From JAUCQB01 sp964586235 (GTDB lineage: Bacteria > Planctomycetota > Phycisphaerae > UBA1845 > PWPN01), in the NCBI GenBank assembly GCA_964586235.1, contig CAZPIO010000019.1, positions 1-64,000 of the forward strand: a DNA stretch of 64,000 nt, in the 5' to 3' direction. The notes under the pieces are model-generated. The model saw only the letters and a list, made by a program, of their open reading frames with translations. It was not told the DNA's origin and made no database searches. A program made the translations under genes and the position numbers. The number at the start of each line of letters is the position of its first letter. Position 1 is the first letter of the stretch. Below are positions 10,115 to 19,133 of this stretch, piece after piece.

Positions 10115-12271
10115 ATGGCCGAAGACCACCGACAGGACATCCCCACCTTCACCGACGAGGATCACCTCCGTCTACTCCAGCTCATGACGCGCCGAGCTAT
10201 GGCCGAGCGTTGTGCACGGGCGAGTGGTCGTGGCGACGAGGAGACGGCCCCAGGTGAAACGGAAGACACACCTATTCCAGAGGCGGCCCTCCCGCCTTTG
10301 TGGCGGTTAGTCCCGGAGGGTGTGTCGCTCTATCAGTGGCAGCAGGAATGCCTGCCGCGTTGGCTGGCTCAGGGTCGGGGAACCGTCAAAGTTGCGACGG
10401 GTGGAGGCAAGACGCTTTTCGCCGTGGCAGCAGCACAGCAGCTGCAGAACGAGCGCGAGCCCGATCTCCGGCTTGTTGTGGTGGTGCCGACGATTCCCCT
10501 CATGTTCCAATGGCACGACGAAATACGCAGAGGGAATCTTCCTTCGTCAGCGATCGGCTTGATGGGCGGCGGTCAGGAGTTGCCGCCGCTTTCGGGTATC
10601 CGCGTATTGATCTGCGTCTTGAACTCCGCGCGGGAACGGCTCCCGGACTTGGTCAGAAAAGCCGGCTGGGCGCAACACATGCTTCTCGTTGTCGATGAAT
10701 GCCATCGGGCCAACGCTTCACAGGCCCGTCGCATTTTCGACGCGCACCCCACGTACACACTCGGTCTTTCCGCGACACCCGAGCAAGACCTGGAGGCCGA
10801 GGGCCTGCCAACCGATGAGGCCTACGAGAGCGGTTACGTCGGCCAGGCATTAGGGCCGATCATTTACGATTTCACGATTAGTCAAAGCCTCGCCGCTGGT
10901 CTTCTCACGCCCTTTGAGGTGTGGCACATCGGCTTGTCGCTTTCGCCGCCCGAGGCAACCGAACACGCCAGGCTGAGCCACGAGATCACGGATCTTCGCA
11001 AAGCTCTCCAGATCAGACACCGAAAGAGCCGTTCTGAACAGGGATTCCTCGCCTGGTGCCAAAGCCAGGCGAGCCGGGGCGGTCCTGCGGCGCCCGAGGC
11101 GGAGCGATTCATTGGACTCGCCAATCGAAGGAAACGGCTGCTGTTTCGGGCAAAAGCCCGGACAGAGATAACGCTCGGCATCCTCTCCGAGTCAGCCACC
11201 GATCCAGAGGGACGGTCGATAGTATTCCATGAGTCCATCGAAGAGATTGAGCGGCTCTTCCTGCAAGCTGCGGCACTGGGGCTTGCCGTCGTCCTGGAGC
11301 ACAGCCAGCTACCTGACAATTTGCGAGCCGAGAACATCGAGGCCTTCAGAGAGGGTGTTGCCCGCGCCATCATCAGCGCCAAATCTTTGGTCGAGGGCTT
11401 TAACGTGCCCTCGGCCGACCTCGGCATCATCGCCGCTTCTACCAGCTCCGTTCGCCAGCGCATCCAAAGTCTCGGACGAATGCTGCGTCGAAAGCATGGG
11501 GGCCGAGGTGCCAGGATAGTCGTGCTGTACATCCGTGATACAGAGGACGAAGCCATCTACGAGAAGGCCGACTGGGAGAACATCGTCGGCGCAGAACGCA
11601 ATCGGTATTTCCAGTGGAACGGTAATCCCGGCGACGAAAACTGGACGACCGGCCTCGTGGAGGCATCGACGGCGCCGCGTGCGTACCGGCCCCCTTCCTG
11701 GGAAGTCGATGTCGAGACCCTTCACAGCGGAGACTCCTATCCCGGCCAGACAACCGGGTTGGATCTGCGTGTAGACCAGTCGGGCAATCTGCGCACAGAG
11801 GACGGGGCACTGGTGCTGGCGCAGCGCGGGTTCGTCGACACGATTATCGATCTCAACCCGCAGCGGCGTGCCAGGAGAACGCCGGCAGGGCATCTCATCG
11901 TCCGCACGGACGCCGAACGATCCGATGTGGCCGACTGGCGGTTTGTGGGCACCGTTGACCTTCCCGAGGAGCCACAAACGGAGAAAGCCATACGTCTTCG
12001 AGTTCGCACTTCGTCCGGTAGGCGGGTCATCGCTTTGGAGGATGATCGCCGCAAGGGGGTGATTCGCTTCGCGCTCGGTCCGGATGCGAGCCGCACGCCG
12101 GACGGCGGCCAGGCCCGGGACAAGCTGTTGACGTGGATTCGAAGCGTCGAAGCAGAACGCGGCGAGGTGAAAGACGTATTCTGGGACGGCGAGACACGGT
12201 ACTGGCTAGAGCTTGCTGGTGAACGGATACCCTACGAGGGCGCGCTGGCGCCACTGGAGTTCAAAGAATGA
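10115..12271 (+). CDS. DEAD/DEAH-box superfamily 2 helicase
   Basis: 718 aa. The Q-motif-like LYQWQQECLPRWL is followed by Walker A TGGGKT near residue 97. Motif II is DECH near 193 (VVDECHRANASQ), motif III is GLSATP, and motif VI is QRIQSLGRMLRRKHG near 449. The architecture is like type III restriction or UvrB-like translocases, but with no nuclease motif that I can identify. The C-terminal 230 residues are unassigned. It sits in the operon after the sacsin-type ATPase and overlaps the next gene by ATGA. It is the second SF2 motor in the operon, which suggests that one motor scans DNA while the other works with the large ATPase. That division of labour is inference. Confidence 0.85.
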   Translation: MAEDHRQDIPTFTDEDHLRLLQLMTRRAMAERCARASGRGDEETAPGETEDTPIPEAALPPLWRLVPEGVSLYQWQQECLPRWLAQGRGTVKVATGGGKTLFAVAAAQQLQNEREPDLRLVVVVPTIPLMFQWHDEIRRGNLPSSAIGLMGGGQELPPLSGIRVLICVLNSARERLPDLVRKAGWAQHMLLVVDECHRANASQARRIFDAHPTYTLGLSATPEQDLEAEGLPTDEAYESGYVGQALGPIIYDFTISQSLAAGLLTPFEVWHIGLSLSPPEATEHARLSHEITDLRKALQIRHRKSRSEQGFLAWCQSQASRGGPAAPEAERFIGLANRRKRLLFRAKARTEITLGILSESATDPEGRSIVFHESIEEIERLFLQAAALGLAVVLEHSQLPDNLRAENIEAFREGVARAIISAKSLVEGFNVPSADLGIIAASTSSVRQRIQSLGRMLRRKHGGRGARIVVLYIRDTEDEAIYEKADWENIVGAERNRYFQWNGNPGDENWTTGLVEASTAPRAYRPPSWEVDVETLHSGDSYPGQTTGLDLRVDQSGNLRTEDGALVLAQRGFVDTIIDLNPQRRARRTPAGHLIVRTDAERSDVADWRFVGTVDLPEEPQTEKAIRLRVRTSSGRRVIALEDDRRKGVIRFALGPDASRTPDGGQARDKLLTWIRSVEAERGEVKDVFWDGETRYWLELAGERIPYEGALAPLEFKE

Positions 12272-12966
12272 GCTCATTGGTATTCGAAGCTGAAGACCGC
12301 CCATTCCCTCAGTGGCTGGGGCCATTCTCGCCGGCACGGGGCAACTACTCCGGCTTTCGATTTCATGATGGTCGGTTTGGGACTTGGGTCGAGGAGCGTG
12401 ACACCCGCACCTTCTGGGCGGTCGCTGATGGTCGGGGCGAGCGCGGGATTGCCAAGCTCGTCCGCGAGGAATGGGGAGGAGGTCGCGTGCTCTTCCTGCC
12501 CAACGGCCTCGTTGTCAAGCCTCTCCCCGGCAACGAGGAGGTGGGCCGTCGCGTACTCATCGGGCAGTTCAGCGGCACCATTGTGCTGGAGGGACCTGAT
12601 GGCAGCCGGTTTAATCTCAGCGAGCCGGGCCGCTTGCGGCCCGGAGATCCGTGGCCGGGGCCAAAGACGACAGGCCTGGAGTGCGCGATTGACCCTAGCG
12701 GAAGCCTCACGTGCTGCTGGTACCACCCCACAGATTGGGGCCGGGACACAGTCTCGGAACAGCTTCGTGGTCCCGACCGCACCCTGGCTGCTGGCTTCCG
12801 AAAGGCCAGACCGCACGACATGGGTGGTCGCGTCCGGATTACGGCACACGGCCACGTCATTACGAATCGACAGGTAGGCGGCGCGTGGGCCGCTTACTAC
12901 GTCGGTCACGTGGATACGAATTCGTGGGCAGACTGGGATCCGTGGATCAGGAGGAATGACTCGTGA
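12268..12966 (+). CDS. beta-rich hypothetical sharing a module with the next gene
   Basis: 232 aa, Gly/Trp/Arg-rich, with no transmembrane segment, signal peptide or catalytic motif visible. It carries two segments also present in the following protein: a PGD.W.GP segment at about residues 128-135 (RLRPGDPWPGPKTTG), and the stretch GGRVRITAHGHVI followed by YYVGHVD..SW near the C-terminus. These look like small beta modules. The ATG lies in an ATGA overlap with the helicase stop, and the next gene starts at a GTGA overlap, so translation is coupled on both sides. Function unknown; a ligand- or protein-binding accessory subunit is plausible. Confidence 0.6.
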   Translation: MSSLVFEAEDRPFPQWLGPFSPARGNYSGFRFHDGRFGTWVEERDTRTFWAVADGRGERGIAKLVREEWGGGRVLFLPNGLVVKPLPGNEEVGRRVLIGQFSGTIVLEGPDGSRFNLSEPGRLRPGDPWPGPKTTGLECAIDPSGSLTCCWYHPTDWGRDTVSEQLRGPDRTLAAGFRKARPHDMGGRVRITAHGHVITNRQVGGAWAAYYVGHVDTNSWADWDPWIRRNDS

Positions 12967-13718
12967 CGAAGCCAAGCCTGTATCGAGGTGTCTGGCCGCA
13001 GACCGTGGGCAAGCTTGCCAAGTACACCGTCCGGTTCGTAGAGGGTGACTGGAAGATCACCGTTCTCTACCAAGTAGACGAGGGTCTGCTCTACCTGGCC
13101 GTCGAAGGTGCTGGCGCCGACCTGGCGGCCAGGGTCAATGCGGTGAAGGTGGCGCTGCGGGACCAGCCCGGCGGCGCCTTCTACGTCAACGAGTACCGGC
13201 ACATCATTGTGCCGGTCACTGGGTCGCCTGGCTCGGGCGCTGCCTCCCACTATTACTATGCCGGCCGGCTTGCCAATGACCTGACGTTCCAGTTCGAAGG
13301 CAAGCCCTTGACGACCAAACCGATCCGCCCGGACGGCACCCCGCTGAATCCGGGTGACCGTTGGATCGGTCCGCGGCCTGGGATACCATACGTCCTTGCG
13401 GCCGGCGGAGGAGACATCTACTTCGAGACGCCCGCGCTCACTGACGAGGACCCGCCGGCCATCCGTCCTTCAATGACCCGACGCGTGCAACTGAGCAAGG
13501 TCTTGGGCGGGAAATCAGCGGTATCGCGTGCCGTGCGACCAGTAGCGGACATTCGTGGCCACCAGGGTGGGCGCTTCTACGTGAACGAACACGGAGCGAT
13601 GTTCACTCCGGTTAGTGCCGGCGATGGTAACGGAATCGATTACGTGTTCTGTGGTGAGATTGACCGGGCGGCATGGTTTCCCGAACCACCCACGGGAGAG
13701 TCGTGGACGGGATCGTGA
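12963..13718 (+). CDS. beta-rich hypothetical with a duplicated internal module
   Basis: 251 aa. Two related segments are visible: GGAFYVNEYRHIIVPVTG followed by YYYAGRL.ND near residues 72-104, and GGRFYVNEHGAMFTPVS followed by YVFCGEID.A.WF near 200-240. A weaker third copy sits in the preceding protein, and GDRWIGPRPG matches that protein's PGDPWPGP. The start is GTG, overlapping the previous TGA, which fits translational coupling. No enzyme motif is visible. Lying just before the HNH-SAVED nuclease, it may be a structural or sensing component of the composite system. Its fold and function are unknown. Confidence 0.6.
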   Translation: MTKPSLYRGVWPQTVGKLAKYTVRFVEGDWKITVLYQVDEGLLYLAVEGAGADLAARVNAVKVALRDQPGGAFYVNEYRHIIVPVTGSPGSGAASHYYYAGRLANDLTFQFEGKPLTTKPIRPDGTPLNPGDRWIGPRPGIPYVLAAGGGDIYFETPALTDEDPPAIRPSMTRRVQLSKVLGGKSAVSRAVRPVADIRGHQGGRFYVNEHGAMFTPVSAGDGNGIDYVFCGEIDRAAWFPEPPTGESWTGS

Positions 13719-13745
13719 CCACAGGTGACGAAAGAGGTGGGCCAG

Positions 13746-14876
13746 ATGCCACATTCGGGAACATCATCACGCAGCTATAGCGGCCGCACCCTCAAGATTC
13801 TTTGGGGGCGAGCGGCTGGTCGCTGCGCCGTGCCCGAATGCCGCATTGAGCTATTCGCTGACGCGACCGAGCATGACCCTATCGTCTTAATTGGCGACAT
13901 CGCTCATATTGAAGCCGCCAGCAATCAGGGGCCGCGTGCGAATGCGACGAGCTTGGTCGGCAGCCGTGATGAGTATGAGAACCTCATTCTGCTCTGCAAG
14001 AACTGCCACGCCCGCCTTGATGGTCAGAAGCACACGAATACCTTCGAGTTGATCCGGCAACTCAAGGCCGATCACGAGGCATGGGTGCGAGAGGCCCTTC
14101 CCGAACGCGGCCGAAGCACGGTGGGATGGCGCGTCCTCGTCCTCCAGGGAACAGCCCCGATCGACGCTGAGCTGGCAACGCAGGCTCTGAGCCCCGACTT
14201 CGCTGCGGGCCAGCCCGTGGTCATTACCGTACCAATGCCGGCAACGGATTGGCCCGGCTTCGGTCGGCAGATTGGGGCTGAAGTGCGAACGCTGCTCATG
14301 CCGGCCGATCCGTACGACAGCCGGTTCGCGGTGTTTCCGCTTGCCCCCGTCTCTGCCTGTATTGCACTCGGCTACATGTTGACCAACCGCCCCCGTGTCC
14401 GGCTTTTCCAGTTCCATCGCGATGCTCAGAACTGGGTGTGGCCCACAACGAGCCCGGCCTGTGCGTCGCTGGAGGTAAATGGCCTCCCCAAAGACAACGC
14501 ACCCTCAGCCGGCCCCATCATCTTGTGTTTTCGTTTGAGCGCGCAAATCCAGCGTGCCGATCTGCCGGCAGCCCTGGCGCGAGAGGCAGCATGTGTGGTC
14601 GATATCTCGATTCCGTCGCCGACGACGGCATGGCTACAGAAGCCCGACCAGCTTGAGGACCTTGGTCGGACGGTGAGATGTGTGTTCGAGTCCGTGCTTG
14701 CGACCCGCCCCCGTGCGACCGCGTGGCACATCTTCTATGCAGGGCCAGCCCCAGGCGCCGTCAAGGTTGGCCAGCAACTTAATCCCACAATGTCGCCGCC
14801 TGTCCAGTTGTACGAGTTCAACCGTTCCGTAACCCCACCGTATTCTGCGAGCATGATGCTGGGAGGCCTTGCATGA
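13746..14876 (+). CDS. cap5: HNH-SAVED nuclease (Cap5-like CBASS effector)
   Basis: 376 aa from ATG 13746, which has the purine-rich AGAGGTGGG upstream; a GTG at 13725 in frame is the alternative. The N-terminal HNH nuclease has CAVPECRIEL near residue 27, GDIAHIEAAS near 50 and LLCKNCHARLDG near 82. The remainder resembles a SAVED ligand-binding domain: IALGYMLTNRPRVRLFQFHRD near 205, and WHIFYAGPAPGAVKVGQ followed by LNP..SPPVQLYE near 330-360. In CBASS, Cap5 degrades DNA once SAVED binds a cyclic oligonucleotide. The next gene, overlapping by ATGA, is a CD-NTase, which strongly supports this reading. The subfamily is judged by eye. Confidence 0.85.
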   Translation: MPHSGTSSRSYSGRTLKILWGRAAGRCAVPECRIELFADATEHDPIVLIGDIAHIEAASNQGPRANATSLVGSRDEYENLILLCKNCHARLDGQKHTNTFELIRQLKADHEAWVREALPERGRSTVGWRVLVLQGTAPIDAELATQALSPDFAAGQPVVITVPMPATDWPGFGRQIGAEVRTLLMPADPYDSRFAVFPLAPVSACIALGYMLTNRPRVRLFQFHRDAQNWVWPTTSPACASLEVNGLPKDNAPSAGPIILCFRLSAQIQRADLPAALAREAACVVDISIPSPTTAWLQKPDQLEDLGRTVRCVFESVLATRPRATAWHIFYAGPAPGAVKVGQQLNPTMSPPVQLYEFNRSVTPPYSASMMLGGLA

Positions 14877-15631
14877 GCAACGACCAGTACTTGCGGGGCT
14901 TGCTGGATCAGCAGGAACTCTCCTCGCTTGAACTTGATGCCCTTCGGCGGCTTCGCGAACAGATCGAAGGGCAGCTCCGCGTTCTTCAGGGCTCACCCCG
15001 ATTCTACTACGCGGGCTCCTTCGGGAAGAAGACGATGATCCGCGAGAGCTATGACCTGGACATCGTGATGTACTGGCCGAGCACTTGCGACTACACGCTT
15101 GAGGGGATCTACGACGCTGTTGGTAAGGTGCTGCGCAACAACTGGAACGTCGTCAACCCCAAAACCGTTTCGTGGGAGCTTCCTTTTCAGAACGGCTTTC
15201 ACATCGATGTGGTCCCCGGCCGGGCCATCGACGGCACGTACCGCTACGCCAACCTGTACAGGAGCGATAAGCACACCTCGATACAGACCAGCATCAAGGT
15301 CCACATCGATACGGTACGCAATAGCGGCCGTCGGGACGTGATCCGGCTAATAAAACTGTGGCGACATCGCAAGCGCGTTCCAATGAAGAGGTCGCTCGCG
15401 TTGGAACTCATCACGATTGACGGCTGTTCGGGTGTCTCAACTTCTGAACTCGAAAAGCAACTGTCTGCTGCATTGCGATACGTACGAGACAAGGTCATGG
15501 ATGTACGGCTTGTCGATCCGGCCAACAGCAACAACGTCGTCTCGGATGAGTGGAACAGCGGCGATCGTGCGGCAATCCGTGCGGCTGCGGACGCGGCGTT
15601 GAAGGCAACATACTGGAGCGAAGTCTTCTGA
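14873..15631 (+). CDS. CD-NTase-like nucleotidyltransferase (CBASS cyclase)
   Basis: 252 aa. It has the polymerase-beta-type nucleotidyltransferase signature AGSFGKKTMIRESYDLDIV (GS near residue 47, paired Asp near 61 and 63) and a third acidic residue in FHIDVVPGR near 110, so the catalytic triad is intact. The C-terminal VDPANSNNVVSDEW resembles the DP.N..NNV motif of OAS/CD-NTase enzymes. It would make a cyclic oligonucleotide on infection to activate the HNH-SAVED protein encoded immediately upstream, whose stop it overlaps (ATGA). No Cap2/Cap3 ubiquitin-like regulators are seen in the window. The nucleotide product cannot be read from sequence. Confidence 0.82.
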   Translation: MSNDQYLRGLLDQQELSSLELDALRRLREQIEGQLRVLQGSPRFYYAGSFGKKTMIRESYDLDIVMYWPSTCDYTLEGIYDAVGKVLRNNWNVVNPKTVSWELPFQNGFHIDVVPGRAIDGTYRYANLYRSDKHTSIQTSIKVHIDTVRNSGRRDVIRLIKLWRHRKRVPMKRSLALELITIDGCSGVSTSELEKQLSAALRYVRDKVMDVRLVDPANSNNVVSDEWNSGDRAAIRAAADAALKATYWSEVF

Positions 15632-15662
15632 CCTGCGGGTCCGTTGTGGCCTGTGGAGTGAG

Positions 15663-18600
15663 GTGTTCGACTTGACGTACCGAAAGAAACTCATCGAAGT
15701 TGCCCTTCCGCTGGTCGCGATCAATCGCGAGGCGGCGAGGGAGAAGTCCATCCGGCACGGGCACCCGTCCACGCTGCACCTTTGGTGGGCTCGCCGGCCG
15801 CTGGCGGCGTGTCGAGCGGTACTTTTCAGTTCACTGGTCGATGACCCATCGAGCGATCCGGCCTACCGTAAGACTGACGGCAGCGTGGATGAGGACCGGG
15901 CAGGCGTGAAGCGTGCGCAGCTCTTCAATCTGATCGAGGAACTGGTCAAGTGGGAAAACTCGACCAACGACATGGTCATCAACGCAGCTCGGGCGGAGAT
16001 CGCCCGCTGCGTGGCCAGCCGCAAGCTCGAACTCGGTGAACTTAAGAAGACGGATAAGCTCCCAGGCGGCGAAACCGTCTGGGACCTAATCGTCAAGGGC
16101 CACGGCGACCTGGATGTCATCCGTTCCGGCCGCTGGCGGTTGCCCAACCATGAATCGGTCAATGCCTTTCTGGCCGAACACGCCCCGCCGGTGCTCGACC
16201 CCTTCTGCGGCGGTGGGTCCATCCCGCTGGAGGCTCAACGGCTGGGCGTCCGGGCTTATGCGAGCGACCTCAACCCCGTGCCCGTACTGATAACTAAAGC
16301 CCTCATTGAGATTCCGCCGCAGTTCGCCGGCCGGCTACCGGTGCATCCACCGGAGGAGAATGAGCAGTCTCGGGCGAAGGGCGCATGGCACGGAGCCGAG
16401 GGTCTGGCCGAGGACGTTCGGTACTACGGAAAATGGATGCGCAACGAGGCCGAGAAGCGTGTTGGGCACCTTTATCCGAAAGTGAAGGTCACGCCCGCCA
16501 TTGCTAAGGATCGGCCGGACCTCGCGCCCTACGTCGGCCAGAAGCTGACTGTCATCGCCTGGTTGTGGACGCGGACGATTCGGTGCCCGAACCCGGCTTG
16601 CCAAGCACGAACTCCGCTGGTGCGGTCGTTCTTGCTCTCAAAGAAGGACGGCGCGGCGGTGTTTGCGCAGCCAGTGCTCGACCGTGCTGCCAAGACCGTT
16701 CGCTTTGAAGTGCGGACAGAGGGTGAGCCCCTCAAGCATACGACAGACGCCAAGGGCGCACGGTGCCTGTTCTGCGATCGGTTCGTTCGCAAACCGGAAC
16801 TTCGCGAAATTGCGTGTGCGCACGGCGTCATTCCGATCCCGTTGGGCGTGGTTTGCGCGATCGAGCGGGGCCGAGTTTACCTGTCGGCCTGCGATGTTTC
16901 CGCATTAGACGTGCCACGGCCGGAAGTAACGTTCCTCGACCAGCCGATGACGAACGATAAACGCTGGTTCTCGCCGCCACTCTACGGATTGCCGAACTTC
17001 GCGGACCTTTTCACCGCGCGCCAGCTAGCTGCGTTGACGACGTTCAGTGATCTAGTGATGGAAACCCGCGAGCGCGTATTGGCCGATGCCCGGCGGACGA
17101 CAAAGGAGCTGGGACGTCCCGCCGGCGGTCCGCTTGCCTCCCCGATTTCTCGGCGGTCCTCCCAAGATGATCCAGGAGAGCCCGCTGATGATCCGCTCAA
17201 GGTTGCCAACCAGTTTGACAGCCAGACGAACGCTCGTTCTCCCGAAGTCGCCTACGCGGACGCGGTGGCGACGTATCTTGCGTTCACAGTTAGTCGGATG
17301 GCAGACAGGCACTCAACTCTCGCCCGGTGGGACCCGAATCCCAGCGGATATGCCCCCAAGATTGCAAGCACTTTCGGTAGACAAGCGCTTCCGATGGTTT
17401 GGGATTGGGCCGAGGGCAACCCGTTCAGCGACTCGTCAGGCAACCTCGAAGACGCCGTTGGCTGGGTGAGAAAGGTCATCGACCGGGCGGTCACCAGTCC
17501 GATGGGCTACGCTCGTCAGCAGGATGCTCGCCTCCCACTCCTCGCGCGTGGATGTATCTCAACCGATCCCCCTTACTACGACAACATCGGGTATGCTGAC
17601 CTCTCAGACTATTTCTACGTCTGGTTGCGTCGGTCGCTAATTGCCGTTTATCCAAATTTGTTCCGTACGCTCTTGGCGCCAAAGGTAGAGGAACTCATCG
17701 CCACGCCGCACCGGCACAACGGAAGCAAAGATAAAGCAATGTCGTTTTTCGAGACTGGCCTGGGATGCGCGTTTGAGCGCATGCGCGATGCAGCGCATCC
17801 CGATTACCCGCTCACGGTCTACTACGCCTTCAAACAGGCGGACGTCGACGAGGACGAGAGCCACGAGGATTCCGCCAGCGCGACAGCGTCGACAGGTTGG
17901 GAGACGATGCTCGAGGGCTTGATCCGTGCGGGCTTTGCCATTACCGGCACGTGGCCCATGCGAACGGAGCTCGGAAACCGCATGGTCGGCATGGGCACCA
18001 ACGCCTTGGCCTCGTCAATCGTCCTCGTCTGCCACCCGCGCGCTGCGGACGCTGCGATGACCACCCGCAAAGATTTCATCGGCGCTCTCAAGAAGGAACT
18101 CCCCGGTGCGCTGCGCGACCTGCAATCCGGCAACATCGCCCCTGTGGATCTCGCCCAAGCTGCCATAGGCCCCGGCATGGCGATCTACAGCCACCATTCA
18201 AGGGTCGTCAACAGCGATGGCAGCCGCCTGCCGGTGCGGGTGGCTCTTCAAATCATTAACCAGGCGCTCGACGAAGTCCTAACTGAGTTGGAAAGCGAAT
18301 TTGATCCTGACACGCGCTGGGCGATCAAGTGGTTCGAGCAACACGCTCATGGCGACGGCCCGTTCGGCGACGCCGAGACGCTTAGCAAGGCGATGGCTGT
18401 CAGCGTGAAGGGGTTGGTGGAAGCGGGCCTGGCCAAGGCCGGGGCCGGCAAGGTCCGACTGCGGCGGCGCGAAGAACTGCCCGGGGACTGGGACCCGGCC
18501 ACGGATAAGCGACTGACCATCTGGGAAGTGACGCAACACCTCATCCGCCGGCTGGAAGCTGACGGTGAGACAGGTGCGGCTGAATTGCGGCGACAGGTGG

Positions 18601-18785
18601 GCTCGCTGGGCGATGTGGCCCGCGACCTGGCCTACCGCTTGTATTCGACGTGTGAGCGGAAGAAGTGGGCCGATGAAGCCCGCAGCTACAACGGCTTGGT
18701 CGTGTCCTGGCCGGAAATCGAGCGACTTGCCCGCGAGCGGCGTCCTGCAGCCGGTGAAACGCAGGCCAGTCTTTTTGAGACATGA
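15663..18785 (+). CDS. DUF1156 DNA methyltransferase
   Basis: 1040 aa. The N-terminus YRKKLIEVALPLVAINREA, then the REKS and HGHPSTLHLWWARRP segments, is the DUF1156 hallmark. AdoMet motif I is LDPFCGGGSIPLEA near residue 180, and catalytic motif IV is DPPYYDNIGYADL near 633, so an N6-adenine or N4-cytosine amino-methyltransferase is expected. Known DUF1156 proteins lie beside DUF499 ATPases in anti-phage loci, as here. The likely job is marking host DNA. The start is taken as GTG 15663, after GTGGAGTGAG; a TTG nine bases later is an alternative. It overlaps the next small frame or precedes it by about 20 nt, depending on that gene's start. Confidence 0.88.
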   Translation: MFDLTYRKKLIEVALPLVAINREAAREKSIRHGHPSTLHLWWARRPLAACRAVLFSSLVDDPSSDPAYRKTDGSVDEDRAGVKRAQLFNLIEELVKWENSTNDMVINAARAEIARCVASRKLELGELKKTDKLPGGETVWDLIVKGHGDLDVIRSGRWRLPNHESVNAFLAEHAPPVLDPFCGGGSIPLEAQRLGVRAYASDLNPVPVLITKALIEIPPQFAGRLPVHPPEENEQSRAKGAWHGAEGLAEDVRYYGKWMRNEAEKRVGHLYPKVKVTPAIAKDRPDLAPYVGQKLTVIAWLWTRTIRCPNPACQARTPLVRSFLLSKKDGAAVFAQPVLDRAAKTVRFEVRTEGEPLKHTTDAKGARCLFCDRFVRKPELREIACAHGVIPIPLGVVCAIERGRVYLSACDVSALDVPRPEVTFLDQPMTNDKRWFSPPLYGLPNFADLFTARQLAALTTFSDLVMETRERVLADARRTTKELGRPAGGPLASPISRRSSQDDPGEPADDPLKVANQFDSQTNARSPEVAYADAVATYLAFTVSRMADRHSTLARWDPNPSGYAPKIASTFGRQALPMVWDWAEGNPFSDSSGNLEDAVGWVRKVIDRAVTSPMGYARQQDARLPLLARGCISTDPPYYDNIGYADLSDYFYVWLRRSLIAVYPNLFRTLLAPKVEELIATPHRHNGSKDKAMSFFETGLGCAFERMRDAAHPDYPLTVYYAFKQADVDEDESHEDSASATASTGWETMLEGLIRAGFAITGTWPMRTELGNRMVGMGTNALASSIVLVCHPRAADAAMTTRKDFIGALKKELPGALRDLQSGNIAPVDLAQAAIGPGMAIYSHHSRVVNSDGSRLPVRVALQIINQALDEVLTELESEFDPDTRWAIKWFEQHAHGDGPFGDAETLSKAMAVSVKGLVEAGLAKAGAGKVRLRRREELPGDWDPATDKRLTIWEVTQHLIRRLEADGETGAAELRRQVGSLGDVARDLAYRLYSTCERKKWADEARSYNGLVVSWPEIERLARERRPAAGETQASLFET

Positions 18786-18805
18786 TCGGAAATGGAGATG
18801 CGCGG

Positions 18806-19108
18806 ATGGTATACAACCGCTATTACATCCTGGAACTCACAGGTGGCCAGCTCAACACTAAGTGGAGCGTGAACTTCAACACGCCTGATGCTCAGAACGC
18901 TCCCATTGTGCTCATCGCGAAGAACGTCCTGCCCAAAGAGCAGCTCGCGTGCGCAATCGAAAGCCTTATCTCCAGTATTAGGAATGGAGAGGGTTCATAT
19001 TCTGCGCCGGGTATCTCGTTGACCGTTCACGCCGACGTCCAAGACTCGGTCCTGCAGGGTCGCTTGACGGAGTTGGCAAAAGATGTCCGCAGCGGACATG
19101 GCTTCTGA
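18806..19108 (+). CDS. small hypothetical between DUF1156 and DUF499 genes
   Basis: 100 aa from ATG 18806 (108 aa if the ATG at 18782, overlapping the methyltransferase stop, is used). It begins MVYNRYYILELTGGQLNTKW and looks like a small alpha/beta protein with no catalytic motif. Too short for DUF3780, the usual third member of DUF1156 loci. It may be a subunit or adaptor of the methyltransferase or the DUF499 ATPase. No function is known. Confidence 0.6.
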   Translation: MVYNRYYILELTGGQLNTKWSVNFNTPDAQNAPIVLIAKNVLPKEQLACAIESLISSIRNGEGSYSAPGISLTVHADVQDSVLQGRLTELAKDVRSGHGF

Positions 19109-19133
19109 TTACTCGGGGCTTAGGTAACTAACA

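Noticed and set aside
2328..12271. Calling the left operon a DISARM system
   Set aside because: Only the SNF2 helicase resembles DrmD; no DUF1998 (DrmB), DrmA or DrmC (PLD) is present.
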